DNA of 64,000 nucleotides from Mytilus edulis (GCF_963676685.1 NC_092347.1:91018592-91082591); one strand, 5' to 3'; counted from the stretch's first letter, positions 1 through 10,350 are shown. A program made the numbers and translations. Notes: generated by a model from the letters alone, not told the origin.

Positions 1-230
1 CCGGTAAATAGTCTAATTCAGTAGGTCACATTCGTGAAAACGGAAGGGTAATGTAAAACAATTCAAACGAGAAAACTAACGGCCTTATTTATGTAAAAAT
101 ATGAACGAAAAACAAATATGTAACATATAAACAAACGACAACCACTGAATTACAGGCTCCTGACTTGGGACAGGCACATACATAAATAATGTGGCGGGAT
201 CCCAACCCTCCCCCTAACCTGGGACAGTAG
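1..230. repeat. dispersed mussel-type repeat at left edge
   Basis: The first bases (CCGGTAAATAG followed by AATTCAGTAGG) recur at about 25668 and 48215, where units 1/2 and 2/3 join, and inside other repeats at 6477, 22068 and 44960. A stretch around 150-230 has the CTGACTTGGGACAGG and CCCAACCCTCCC segments that I associate with an abundant mussel repeat. No gene is seen. It probably marks the junction with a preceding unit outside the window. Confidence 0.6.
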
Positions 231-467
231 TATCCTTTATCTCTAGTTCGATTGGATAGATTCGCTCAACATAGTCACATCTCTTTTGTTATTCACAAAG
301 TACCTAAAAACGCTGAATTTGAAGGTAAGATATAATGCGACGCTTGTCTGATGTTGACGATCAAATTTAACGCTCAATGTTGCTATGTATTCATTGTAGC
401 TAACTCAATGACTCTAATTCTTTTATTCATACGAGGACGATCTTCAATAAGATCGTATTTTCATGAA
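231..467. other. conserved upstream flank of gene G1
   Basis: This stretch matches about 25820-26057 in unit 2 and, with an internal loss, about 48365-48474 in unit 3. It ends in a small hairpin (CGATCTT/AAGATCG around 440-455) followed by TTTTCATGAA, where unit 1 departs from the other units. No coding potential is seen. Confidence 0.5.
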
Positions 468-1585
468 TAAAGGCAACAGTAGTATACCGATGTTCAAACT
501 CATAAATCCATGGGAAAAAAACAAAATCGGGGTAACAAACTAAAACTGAGGGAAACGCATTAAATATTAGGGAACAACGACACAACACTACAATGTAACA
601 CACACATAAACGGACCAAGGAACAGACAAAATCCCACGAGAATAACAAATATAACATCAAAACCAAATACATGAATTTTGGATAGACAAGTACCGTGACA
701 CGTCTTATCGCAATGTGAATTTACACTAAAAAATAAGAGAAAACAAACGACGCAACGTTAAAATGTAACACATACAGAAACGAACTATAATATAACAATG
801 GCCATATTCCTGACTTGGTACAGGACATTTTGAAAGAAACAAATGGCGGGTTGAACCTGGTTTTGTGGCATGCCAAACCTCCCCATTTATAGCCATGTGA
901 AATATAACACTAAGATGACAACTCAACACTACAGGACTACAATATAAATAAATTGGAGAATACAATTGACAAAGAAACACACGAACAACAGCCAACAAAA
1001 GGCAACAAGTTGAAAATTTTAATATGCCAGAAGTGCATTTTATACACACAAGATTTAATAGTGATGCCCAGATACAAAAGTTTGAAAGCCGAAACAAGCA
1101 CAAAGTCGAACAGCATCGAGGACTAAAAGATTAAAAAAGTTGTGCCAAAGACGGCCAGGGTTTCTGTTAGTTACCAGAACATCCTTATCATTTAGAATAA
1201 TTTATACTTTTGCAAACAGTAAATTTATAAACTTAATAAACAAAAGCTGTACATGATAGAACTGAAATATTAACTAATTACAGGAAACAATTGAAATACA
1301 TTACATAACCATTGCAACACAATATGTAGACACATCCGAATATGTTTAAACCACAACGCCAAGTGACGTCATATTTGAAATTGTAAAAAATGACAAAAAA
1401 ATGATGACGTCATTTGAATGAATAAGATAGAACTAGGACTGACCCAAGATTACATTTGAACTAAATACTGATATTGCACTTAATAACAATGCACATTTCA
1501 ATATTTATTAATAGCAAACTAAGGCAGCTATTAACTATATTATAAAGCTATGTACGGTTTGTTTTGAATCTCACTTGAAACGTAA
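468..1585. repeat. unit-1-specific insertion of dispersed repeats
   Basis: Units 2 and 3 pass directly from the CATGAA sequence into CATTCCTCTGACC, while unit 1 has about 1.1 kb between them. The left part (about 468-1180) is a dispersed repeat that reappears in the opposite orientation near 14150-14570, 36430-36870 and 59230-59710; a fragment of it also interrupts the unit 3 minisatellite. The insertion carries two perfect TGACGTCA palindromes at 1364-1371 and 1405-1412. Frames within it are short and look non-coding. Confidence 0.65.
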
Positions 1586-2028
1586 GGGGTTCCTCTGACC
1601 GGTTTTTGTTTAAATGATTGCATTTTTATGTATTTGTTTTCCAAAATTCACCATTCTTTAATTTTAATGTCCACGTTTACAAATAAACGGCAAAAGATAT
1701 ATCCGGCATTTTTAAATCAAAAATTAAAAAGGTGTCTGTTTTAACAACAACCTTTATAATAAAAGTAACACAGTACAAGCTATGTCAGTCTTTGACACAT
1801 AACAATTTATCAGGTGAAAATAATCGTGGTTTTTTTCTAAAATTAATCTTTTATCATTTTGATTAATCGTTAAAAAATAACAGATAAAGACTTTATTTGT
1901 AAATATTCGTTATGAAGCTTCATAATTTATCTTTGTGGGGTTATTTTTTTTTTTGTTGCTTGTCTAATACATCTTTTTTTTTCATTTCCAAATGTGTATT
2001 ATATAAGCCTTCTTGAATCCAACATTCA
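1586..2028 (+). promoter_or_regulatory. G1 core promoter and upstream region
   Basis: A TATATAA box lies at 2000-2006 and an initiator-like TTCAGTAC follows, with its A at 2028, 28 bp downstream of the box. The same arrangement stands before G2, G3, H1 and H2, which is the main support. The 400 bp upstream are conserved in all three units and AT-rich, with GATTAATCG-type homeodomain-like words near 1860. The start site is inferred. Confidence 0.75.
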
Positions 2029-2062
2029 GTACCCCATCAGACCATCGTATCAAAGCAAACAA
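2028..2062 (+). other. G1 exon 1 (5' UTR, non-coding)
   Basis: This is a short leader between the inferred start site and a strong donor (CAA|GTAAGT, GT at 2063-2064). It is conserved in G2 (26505-26538) and G3 (48920-48954), and a longer relative precedes H1 and H2. It contains no ATG. It joins exon 2 at 6545, leaving only one A before the start codon. Confidence 0.65.
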
Positions 2063-2143
2063 GTAAGTAAATTTAAGTTTCTATTTTGTAACTCATTTGA
2101 TCTGTTAGTTTTACACTAACTGTATGTTATGTTGTGGACCAGA

Positions 2144-3930
2144 AAGTTTAGTCTTTTTGTCAAGTATCGGCAATGTAGGGGAAAGTTTAGTCTTTTTGTC
2201 AAGTATCGGTAATGTAGGGAAAAGTTTAGTCTTCTTGTAAAGAATCGGTAATGCAGGGAAAAGTTTAGTCTTTTCGTCAAGAATCGGCAATGTAGGGAAA
2301 AGTTTAGTCTTTTTGTCAAGTATCGGTAATGCAAGGAAAAGTTTAGTCTTCTTGTCAAGAATCGGTAATGCAAGGAAAAGTTTTGTCTTGTCAAGTATCG
2401 ACAATGCAGGAAAAAAATTAGTCTTCTTGTCAAGTATAGGCAATGCAAGGAAAAGTTTAGTCTTCTTGTCAAGTTTCGACAATGCAAGGAAAAGTTTAGT
2501 CTTCTTGTCAAGTATCGGCAATGCAAGGAAAAGTTTAGTCTTCTTGTCAAGTTTCGGCAATGCAAGGAAAAGTTTAGTCTTCTTGTCAAGTATCGGCAAT
2601 GCAGGGAAAAGTTTAGTCTTCTTGTCAAGTATCGGCAATGCAGGGAAAAGTTTTGTCTGCTTGTCAAGTTTCGGCGATGCAAGGAAAAGTTTAGTCTTCT
2701 TGTCAAGTATCGGCAATGCAAGGAAAAGTTTAGTCTTCTTGTCAAGTATCGGCAATGCAGGGAAAAGATTAGTCTTCTTGTCAAGTATCGGCAATGCAAG
2801 GAAAAGTTTAGTCTTCTTGTCAAGTATCCGCAATGCAAGGAAAAGTTTAGTGTTCTTGTCAAGTATCGGCAATGCAAGGAAAAGTTTAGTCTTCTTGTCA
2901 AGTTTCGGCAATGCAAGGAAAAGTTTAGTCTTCTTGTCAAGTATCGGCAATGCAGGGAAAAGTTTAGTCTTCTTGTCAAGTATCGGCAATGCAAGGAAAA
3001 GTTTAGTCTTCTTGTCAAGTTTCGGCAATGCAAGGAAAAGTTTAGTCTTCTTGTCAAGTATCGGCAATGCAAGGAAAAGTTTAGTCTTCTTGTCAAGTAT
3101 CGGCAATGCAAGGAAAAGTTTAGTCTTCTTGTCAAGAATCGGTAATGCAAGGAAAAGTTTAGTCTTGTCAAGTATCGACAATGCAGGAAAAAAATTAGTC
3201 TTCTTGTCAAGTATAGGCAATGCAAGAAAAAGTTTAGTTTTCTTGTCAAGTTTCGGCAATGCAAGGAAAAGTTAAGTCTTCTTGTCAAGAATCGGCAATG
3301 TAGGGAAAAGTTTAGTCTTCTTGTCAAGTATCGGCAATGCAGGGAAAAGTTTAGTCTTCTTGTCAAGTTTCGGCAATGCAAGGAAAAGTTTAGTCTTCTT
3401 GTCAAGTATCGGCAATGCAAGGAAAAGTTTAGTCTTCTTGTCAAGTATCGGCAATGCAGGGAAAAGATTAGTCTTCTTGTCAAGTATCGGCAATGCAAGG
3501 AAAAGTTTAGTCTTCTTGTCAAGTTTCCGCAATGCAAGGAAAAGTTTAGTCTTCTTGTCGAGTATCGGCAATGCAAGGAAAAGTTTAGTCTTCTTGTCAA
3601 GTTTCGGCAATGCAAGGAAAAGTTTAGTCTTCTAGTCAAGTATCGGCAATGCAGGGAAAAGTTTAGTCTTCTTGTCAAGTATCGGCAATGCAAGGAAAAG
3701 TTTAGTCTTCTTGTCAAGTTTCGGCAATGCAAGGAAAAGTTTAGTCTTCTTGTCAAGTATCGGCAATGCAAGGAAAAGTTTAGTCTTCTTGTCAAGTATC
3801 GGCAATGCAAGGAAAAGTTAAGTCTTCTTGTCAAGTATCGGCAATGCAAGGAAAAGTTTAGTCTTCTTGTCAAGTATCGGCAATGCAAGGAAAAGTTTAG
3901 TCTTCTTGTCAAGTATCGGCAATGAAGGGA
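2144..3930. repeat. 39-bp minisatellite in G1 intron 1 (about 46 copies)
   Basis: Head-to-tail units of 39 bp contain AGTTTAGTCTTCTTGTCAAG followed by TATCGGCAATGCAAGGAAA. Variants include TTTCGGC for TATCGGC, and GCAGGG or GTAGGG for GCAAGG. The variants recur in patterns, for example the stretch near 2341-2450 resembles 3131-3240, which suggests segmental expansion. As the unit length is a multiple of three, one + frame and two - frames stay open for hundreds of codons. These encode monotonous 13-residue repeats without signal peptide or start context, and I treat them as by-products. The array starts about 80 bp after the exon 1 donor. Confidence 0.95.
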
Positions 3931-5546
3931 TAATGACGAAAATACCTGCATTGCTGTATCCGAGTAAATTATTTTTGTGTCTTCTTTATTTAATAATCAA
4001 AAAATTATAATTACTTTTTTAATCTAAGTTTGATGATATAGAACATTTCTTTTTAAAAACATTTGACTAAAATAATTTCCTGTTTTAAAATATTGTTTCA
4101 AAATACTTAATTAATATCTATTTTTTTAAATGTCTATTGCCATGCAAACTTCCTATTATTCTAACAAATGCATCCTCTGCAATGTGTTTACTAGTAAATG
4201 TATAAGCAATGTGTAACTGAAAGTCAAAATTAAAAAGATTTTAAGAACATTATAGTTGATGTTACTGAACTAAATTCTATTGTTTTTGACATGGAAGTTC
4301 ACATTCTATTTACTCATTATTTTTTCTATTTCTATGCAATTGAGACCCATTGAGATAATAAATGACCTTAAACAAAAGGTATATATCATAGTAGTTCTTG
4401 GTCTACTAAATGGTGAGAAGTCCTAATCGTTAAAAGTTAGATATATTAGAACGCGTACGTTTACAGGTCTCTTAATTTGTATTACATTTGAAACAGTCGG
4501 TTGAATGTGCGATAGATTGCTATCTAATTTCTAATTTCAAAGATAATGTTTTGTTATTGTAAATGGGTTTTTCTTCAGTTTTTTACATTAACAAACGATG
4601 TTTTCATCTGAAATTGTTTGTTATATTTGTAACTGTACTGCAAAAAAGGTATTCAGATTAGATTCATATAAAAATGTCGTACATACACGTTTTTAACATT
4701 TCTAGCACTTACGAAAAACAACATGTCCTTTTGGTTAATTCGCTGTACAAAAAGTACACGTTCTTAGTTTTTATTTATATTCGATGTATTTCTATTTTGT
4801 CATTCAGTGAGGGATTTGGGAAACGTATATTTGCAAATTTTACTCCACGTTCGTTATTAATTGAAAATGTAGCAATATACCACTTTCGAGTACATCAGTC
4901 ACCAGAAAAAAACTCGTCAACTAAGCGCGCCTTTTAGACGTAATTTACCAGATAAAGGGGATCGTCTGTATCCCTGCACTATTAATGTTCATCAAACGTC
5001 TTAGTGATCGCCAATGTGCAGGATAAACTAGCAATTGTGTTTGTTCTGTAGGTTCTTAATCAAAATTTCCTAATGATACAAGTGCTAATTGTCAATTATT
5101 AGAATTCAATTTGCCGAATAATTCGTGCAAGATATCATCATGGTTTTCCAACCACTTGCTCAACAAGGGAATGGAAGTGACGAGGTCCCTTAACGCTAAA
5201 CACACAAGTGATGTTCACTAAAACCAAAGTTTTTGACTGAAATGCATCGAACTCGAAAGTTGTATATTGCTTAATGACATTTCATTATGGATAATAAATT
5301 TGTTATAAAGTGACCAAATGAAAAATTTGTCCCTCTATCCTGATTTCTATAATGAACGTTCAATATTTAACTTGTCGTAAGCTTTTGAAAAAGAATAAAT
5401 GTGTACCTAAATTTTATTGTACTTTCCGATGAGGTGTCCAGTTATCCGTGTAATCAAAAGCGCCTTAAGAACAAGTCAATTTTTCAAAAGCAAGCTATTC
5501 CCATTAACTAAGAAAATATAATAAAAATATGATGTTAAATGTACCA
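3931..5546. other. G1 intron 1, unremarkable part
   Basis: This is AT-rich intronic sequence conserved with unit 3 (about 50342-51876) and, with a loss of roughly 0.4 kb, with unit 2 (about 27594-28704). The longest frame here (87 codons from 4674) is broken in the other units. No gene or RNA is seen. Confidence 0.6.
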
Positions 5547-6009
5547 ATGGCAAGCCGTCTTCGTCAAAATTATGTTTAAAACCATTTTCCGAAAAATTTA
5601 CACACTCAGAATAAAACTTCAAAACACACACTGAGAATTAAAAATTACACACTGTGAATTTATAAAGACGCACTGAGATTAAAAAAAAAACCACACACAC
5701 TGAGAATTAACATTTACACACTTAGATTTTATAAAGACTCACTGAGATTACAAAAAATAAAAAACACACACTGAGAATTGAAAATTACAATTGTGTAATT
5801 AACAACTCTCAGTGTGTGTTTTTTTCAATTTTTTTCATCTCTGTGTGTTATTTTGAAGTCTTCATTTTTTTAAATCTTAGTGTGTAAATTTCATATCTCA
5901 GTGTGATTTCAGGTTTTTAAATCTCAGTGTGTTTTTTTTATTTTTATTTTCAGTGTGTATTTTTTCGAATAAGGGTTTGAACATAGTTTTGACGAGAACT
6001 GCTTGCCAT
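5547..6009. repeat. foldback element with ACACACTGAGA clusters
   Basis: The left end ATGGCAAGC is matched by GCTTGCCAT at the right end, and about 60 bp at each end are inverted copies of each other. The left arm repeats ACACACTGAGAATT-like words; the right arm repeats the complement (TCTCAGTGTGT). The whole can fold into one long hairpin. Orthologous copies lie at 28705-29166 and 51877-52266, so it predates the duplications. It has no open frame, and no clear target duplication was found. Confidence 0.8.
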
Positions 6010-6230
6010 AATTATCCTTTTGATTCGGATTCATTTGTATTATATGGAATAGACATATATATCTATATTATTAATTAGATGCATAAAAGTGATTCATTTC
6101 ATCACATATGAATAAGAACAAAGTTTTAAATATACAGTATTATTTTATGTACATATTTATAAATGCATTAATACCTGGCACCCAAACGATAGAGTCTGAG
6201 TTATTTCAAAATTGTAACTAATGAGTACTC

Positions 6231-6500
6231 AAAGAGGGACGAAAGATACCAAAGGGACAGTCAAACTCAAAAATTTAAAACAAACTGACAACGCCATGGC
6301 TAAAAATGAAAAAGACAAACAGAAAAAACAATAGTACACACGACACAACATAGAAAACTAAAGAATAAACAACACGAACCCCACCAAAAACTAGGGGATG
6401 ATCTCAGGTGCTCCGGAAGGGTAAGCAGATCCTGCTCCATATGTGGCACCCGTCGTGTTGCTTATGTGATTACAAATCCGGTAAATAGTCTAATTCGGTA
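6231..6500. repeat. dispersed repeat inserted just before G1 exon 2
   Basis: About 270 bp are present in unit 1 only; units 2 and 3 run straight from the TGAGTRCT sequence into ATCATTTAATAA. It contains AAAGGGACAGTCAAACTC, CTGACAACGCC and CTCCGGAAGGGTAAGCAGAT, segments of a repeat also found at 25430-25700 and 48045-48240. It ends about 44 bp before the exon 2 acceptor, so it may displace branch-point sequence. Confidence 0.8.
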
Positions 6501-6545
6501 ATCATTTAATAAGAATTGATTAAGTTGTTCTTCGTTTTCCGCAGA

Positions 6546-7456
6546 ATGAAGATCGCAATCTGTCTATTCTTTGCTATCTGTAGCGCTGTAAGCGCCTCCT
6601 ACAAAGGTGGATACGGTGGATACGGAGGAGGTGGATATGGCGGTGGTGGATATGGAGGTGGTGGATATGGAGGAGGTGGATACGGCGGTGGTGGATATGG
6701 ATATGGAGGTGGATTGGGATATGGAGGATGGGGCGTAGGAGGTGGATATGGAGGTGGATCATACGTAGGAGCCGGACACGTATTCGTTGTTAGAGGAGGA
6801 CCATATTATGGCGGTTATGGTGGTGGATACGGAGGTGGAGCAGGATATGGAGGTGGATTCGGATACGGTGGATACGGTGGTGGTGGTGGATACGGAGGTG
6901 GATTAGGATATGGAGGTGGATTCGGATACGGTGGATACGGTGGTGGTGGTGGATACGGCGGTGGTTATGGTGTTTCAAAGAAAGGTAAGATTATTTTCTA
7001 TTTAATATTTTTCATAATTGTTCCCTGGTCGTATTTCATTTAATTATATACGGGGTTTTTTTTCTGTATGATTTGAACAGATGGAAAGACAAGAAATTGC
7101 ATTTTCCCAAAAATTCCTGTTATCACTTATTTTATATAGCAAAACGTTAAAAAGTGAATAAAATTTGTTGTCGTCATATGCTATTCATATATGCATAGCT
7201 GTTTTAAATAGTAAAGACTTGAAAAAATGATAAACATATGCATCAGAAATATAATATGCCAACATGACAGAAACAGCAAACAAACAGTTTAAAGAATGCG
7301 ATTGTCAGATGCTTGGATAAAAACCTCATTAGTTGCTTAAATTTGGAATTTAACACAATTACAGCTAACCGGTAAGAAGATACACAATATATATTAGTGA
7401 AGTCGGTATTTTGCAGTAAAATTAACTTTTTTTCTATTGCAGGCAGTATTTATTGA
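6546..7456 (+). CDS. G1: secreted Gly/Tyr-rich shematrin-like protein (exons 2-3)
   Basis: The inferred CDS is join(6546..6984, 7443..7456), 150 aa. Exon 2 follows a good acceptor (TTCTTCGTTTTCCGCAG) one base before the ATG. Residues 1-17 (MKIAICLFFAICSAVSA) are a signal peptide with cleavage likely after VSA. Residues 21-51 are GGGGY repeats; 52-71 are mixed G/Y/L/W; 72-82 are SYVGAGHVFVV, the motif shared with H; 86-142 are GGY/GGF/GGL repeats; the basic tail is SKKGSIY. The donor is AAAG|GTAAGA, and the last intron (458 bp) is phase 1. Composition, secretion and the Lys/Tyr tail resemble molluscan shematrins, which are mantle-secreted shell framework proteins; a byssal or periostracal role is also possible. 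It differs from G2/G3 by a longer GGGGY tract and a longer C-terminal repeat. A second AG four bases into exon 3 could give an alternative tail. Confidence 0.85.
7157..7162 (+). terminator. possible intronic polyadenylation signal
   Basis: An AATAAA lies in G1 intron 2, about 110 bp after the stop that would end an intron-retained reading. It is conserved in G2 and G3 introns. Retention would add a hydrophobic tail after SKKG. It could equally be chance in AT-rich sequence. Confidence 0.3.
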
Positions 7457-7693
7457 AGATCCTAACCCAGAATGAGCAATGGATGATGTATTAACATTTG
7501 TCTTGAAATATAACCTTCGCATTTAACTTGTGTTGAAATTTTCTTTCACGAGTCCATGATTACTTCTAAAGTTTTGTATCATTTTTAGACTTAAACCGCA
7601 AAGTGACGTCTTTTCCGGAAATTATTAGTCTTAAATCAAATTTTATACCGATTATGTAGTGTAGTTAATCATATATCTTTACAGATGAATAAA
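7457..7693 (+). terminator. G1 3' UTR with AATAAA signal
   Basis: The 3' UTR begins with a segment (CAATGGATGATGT) also present after the H stop codon, supporting paralogy. AATAAA at 7688-7693 is the first canonical signal after the stop. In units 2 and 3 the same site reads GAATTATAGC, so the hexamer is lost there. Confidence 0.6.
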
Positions 7694-7834
7694 AGCATAA
7701 CTCTATTCTTATCAACATTTCAACCTAATCTATAGGGGCACAATTGTTCCATGCAAATCATTTGATACAAGATACACAACAGAGTTTCCATTATTAATTT
7801 TTGGTACAGCTTAACTTATTTTCTTATTCAAGGC

Positions 7835-8110
7835 ATAGATTACCTTAGCCGTATTTGGCACAACTTTTTGAAATTTTGGATCCTCAATGCTCTTCAACTT
7901 TGTACTTGTTTGGCTTGATAAATATTTTGACATGAGCGTCACTGATGAGTCTTATGTAGACGAAACGCGCGTCTGGCGTACTAAATTATAATCCTGGTAT
8001 ATTTGATAACTATTTACACCACTGGGTCGATGCAACTGCTGATGAACGTTTCGTCCCCGAGGGTATCACCAGCCCAGTAGTCATTATTTCGGTGTTGACA
8101 TGAATTTCAA
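7835..8110 (+). repeat. hammerhead-bearing dispersed repeat
   Basis: This copy begins around ATTACCTTAGCCGTATTTGG, runs through TCTTCAACTTTGTACTTG, carries the ribozyme motif and continues into ATAATCCTGGTAT and the GTATCACCAGCCCAG block. Orthologues follow G2 (about 30640-30910) and G3 (about 53740-54010). Related copies lie at about 17870-18030, 18585-18660(-), 22345-22510, 40630-40800, 41355-41420(-) and 46930-47090(-). Confidence 0.75.
7936..7979 (+). ncRNA. hammerhead ribozyme motif, type I, copy 1 (intact)
   Basis: All conserved parts are present in order: stem I strand GCGTCA (7936-7941), core CTGATGA (7942-7948), stem II GTC...GAC closing a short loop (7949-7961), GAA (7962-7964), short helix III ACGCGCGT (7965-7972), C17 (7973) as predicted cleavage position, and stem I return strand TGGCGT (7974-7979). 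Stem I gives six pairs with G-U wobbles. Helix III has three pairs and a two-base loop, as in metazoan retrozyme-type hammerheads that often act as dimers. Cleavage activity is inferred, not shown. Confidence 0.85.
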
Positions 8111-8292
8111 TAATGTGGTCATTTTTATAAATTTCCTGTTTACTAAATTTTTATTTTGTTCTTTTCTTACACTGGATCTCCGTTTACTTTTTTTCAAGAA
8201 ACTTAGACAAAAGTCACATCTGCTCCACTATCTGTTTCTACCTTCACATCCACATCATCAATTCTCACCGTCATTGTTTTTTCAATGTCTTA

Positions 8293-10350
8293 GGTAGCAC
8301 TCCACAGTTAGAAAATAAAGTTAAAAATGTTTTATCATCTCCTATTCCTTGATTTCTAATACATTAACCTAACTGTTTGTGTTGTACATGTGCATATGTA
8401 TGTAATCAGTATCTTCCATAGATTCAATTTTCAAAAGTTAAGAGGATGAAAGTTAATTCCTTTCATGTGTATCCATGGCAACATTCTGCATTTATTTACC
8501 ATAGAATATTGCAAAAAGGGGGGTGAACATGTCATATATCCCCCCAAAATTCGGATCAAACTAGAATTTCAATGCCTTTGAGTGATACCTTTTTAGAAAC
8601 TGTTTTCTTAAATCTTCCTTATGATCAAATAAAAATTGGGTGTCTTTCGCCTCATTTTTTCGTAAAATCCAATCACAAAGTTCGTGCGATAAAAAGTTGG
8701 AAAAAAACATTGCAATAATTGCCGGACCAATGTATGGTATGGACATGCAAATACGGACTGTCATACAGAAAACAGCCTATATTACATACATTACATAACC
8801 TTGATGTTCATATAAACCCAATACAAAGGCTATTTTAATACTCAGCTATCCAAAAATGAATTTTATTGCACACTAGCTCTCATATTTGAAAAATCCACAG
8901 GGGCCAAAATGCGAAACTACACACCTAACTGTGGAGTGCTACCTTAAGGTGAAATTTTTCCCCTTCTGCATCAACATTTTTTATATTTTCTGTGTTCTAC
9001 TAGCTGTTACGATGAAAGTGGTACCATAGTTTTTAAAATTGGTTCAGTAATAAAGATTTTATGAAGGTTAGCAGTTGATGTTTAAACGCGACAAAAAGTG
9101 ATTTAAAAACAAATGCTGGATCATAGTGAAAAACCCCAAGTCTGTCTCATTTTTGGGGTAAATTTCTAAAACTTTCCCCTTTTTTTTATTTGAAATTATA
9201 AAACTACCTTATAAGAGGACAAATTGTACAAATTTTAGGTGTTTGAAAGCACTTATAGGTAATTTTTGCTGTGAATAGCATACCTAACCTTGGTTTAGAA
9301 GCTCTCAAGCAGGGTATAAATTTCTAACAGTACTGGCATCATTAAATTTAATTAATGCCAAATTATAATATAAAATCCTGCTAAAAATGTTTATTTGACT
9401 TATTCGCATTCAAAAATATAAAGCGATACATTCTGAGATTATCATATAAAGCGCAATCTTTGGTTACAAGGGCAAAGCTTACGGAGTAAAAATTTAAGAC
9501 CGCAACATGTCTAAGTGTCAAAATGTGTATACTTGGTTGCTAAGGACAGTAAACAATAAAATTAACATAAATTGCATTCCTAGCAGTTTTTTTACCTTCA
9601 GAACTAAAACAAGAACATAAAAGACTAAAGATTTGTGGTCAATCTTATCTTAAAAAGTGCATTTCTGTGCTTTCTGATGTGCCATAAGGTAGCACTCCAC
9701 AGTTAGAAAATAAAGTTAAAAATGAGCCGCAAAATGTTTTATCATCTCCTATTCCTTGATTTCTAATACATTAACCTAACTGTTTGTGTTGTACATGTGC
9801 ATATGTATGTAATCAGTATATTCCATAGATTCAATTTTCAAAAGTTAAGAGGATGAAAGTTAATTCCTTTCATGTGTATCCATGGCAACATTCTGCATTT
9901 ATTTACCATAGAATATTGCAAAAAGGGGGGTGAACATGTCATATATCCCCCCAAAATTCGGATCAAACTAGAATTTCAATGCCTTTGAGTGATACCTTTT
10001 TAGAAACTGTTTTCTTAAATCTTCCTTATGATCAAATAAAAATTGGGTGTCTTTCGCCTCATTTTTTCGTAAAATCCAATCACAAAGTTCGTGCGATAAA
10101 AAGTTGGAAAAAAACATTGCAATAATTGCCGGACCAATGTATGGTATGGACATGCAAATACGGACTGTCATACAGAAAACAGCCTATATTACATACATTA
10201 CATAACCTTGATGTTCATATAAACCCAATACAAAGGCTATTTTAATACTCAGTTATCCAAAAATGAATTTTATTGCACACTAGCTCTCATATTTGAAAAA
10301 TCCACAGGGGCCAAAATGCGAAACTACACACCTAACTGTGGAGTGCTACC
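8293..10350. mobile_element. unit-1-specific composite TIR element in TTAA
   Basis: Units 2 and 3 have an empty site (GTCTTAAATGC at about 31087). Here two near-identical direct copies, 8293-8943 and 9688-10350, flank a 744-bp middle. Each copy has 19-bp terminal inverted repeats, GGTAGCACTCCACAGTTAG. The right edge is followed by TTAA and the left edge preceded by TTA, so the target was probably TTAA, as with piggyBac-like and some Sola elements. Both copies keep an identical 67-codon frame on the - strand (8561-8764 and 9968-10171). No transposase is recognised, so the element is probably non-autonomous. Confidence 0.8.

Noticed and set aside
2144-3930. Minisatellite as a CRISPR-like array
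   Set aside because: It has no unique spacers, the genome is animal, and units are contiguous.
2116-3951. Very long - strand frame (611 codons) and partner frames over the minisatellite
   Set aside because: They are produced by a 39-bp period free of stops, have no signal peptide or codon bias, and lie inside an intron of a well-supported gene. The same holds for 26629-27582 and 49237-50335.
4674-4937. 87-codon frame in G1 intron 1
   Set aside because: It is broken by indels in units 2 and 3.
6574-6978. His/Ile-rich - strand frames over the G and H coding exons
   Set aside because: They are antisense readings of GGA/GGT-rich glycine codons.
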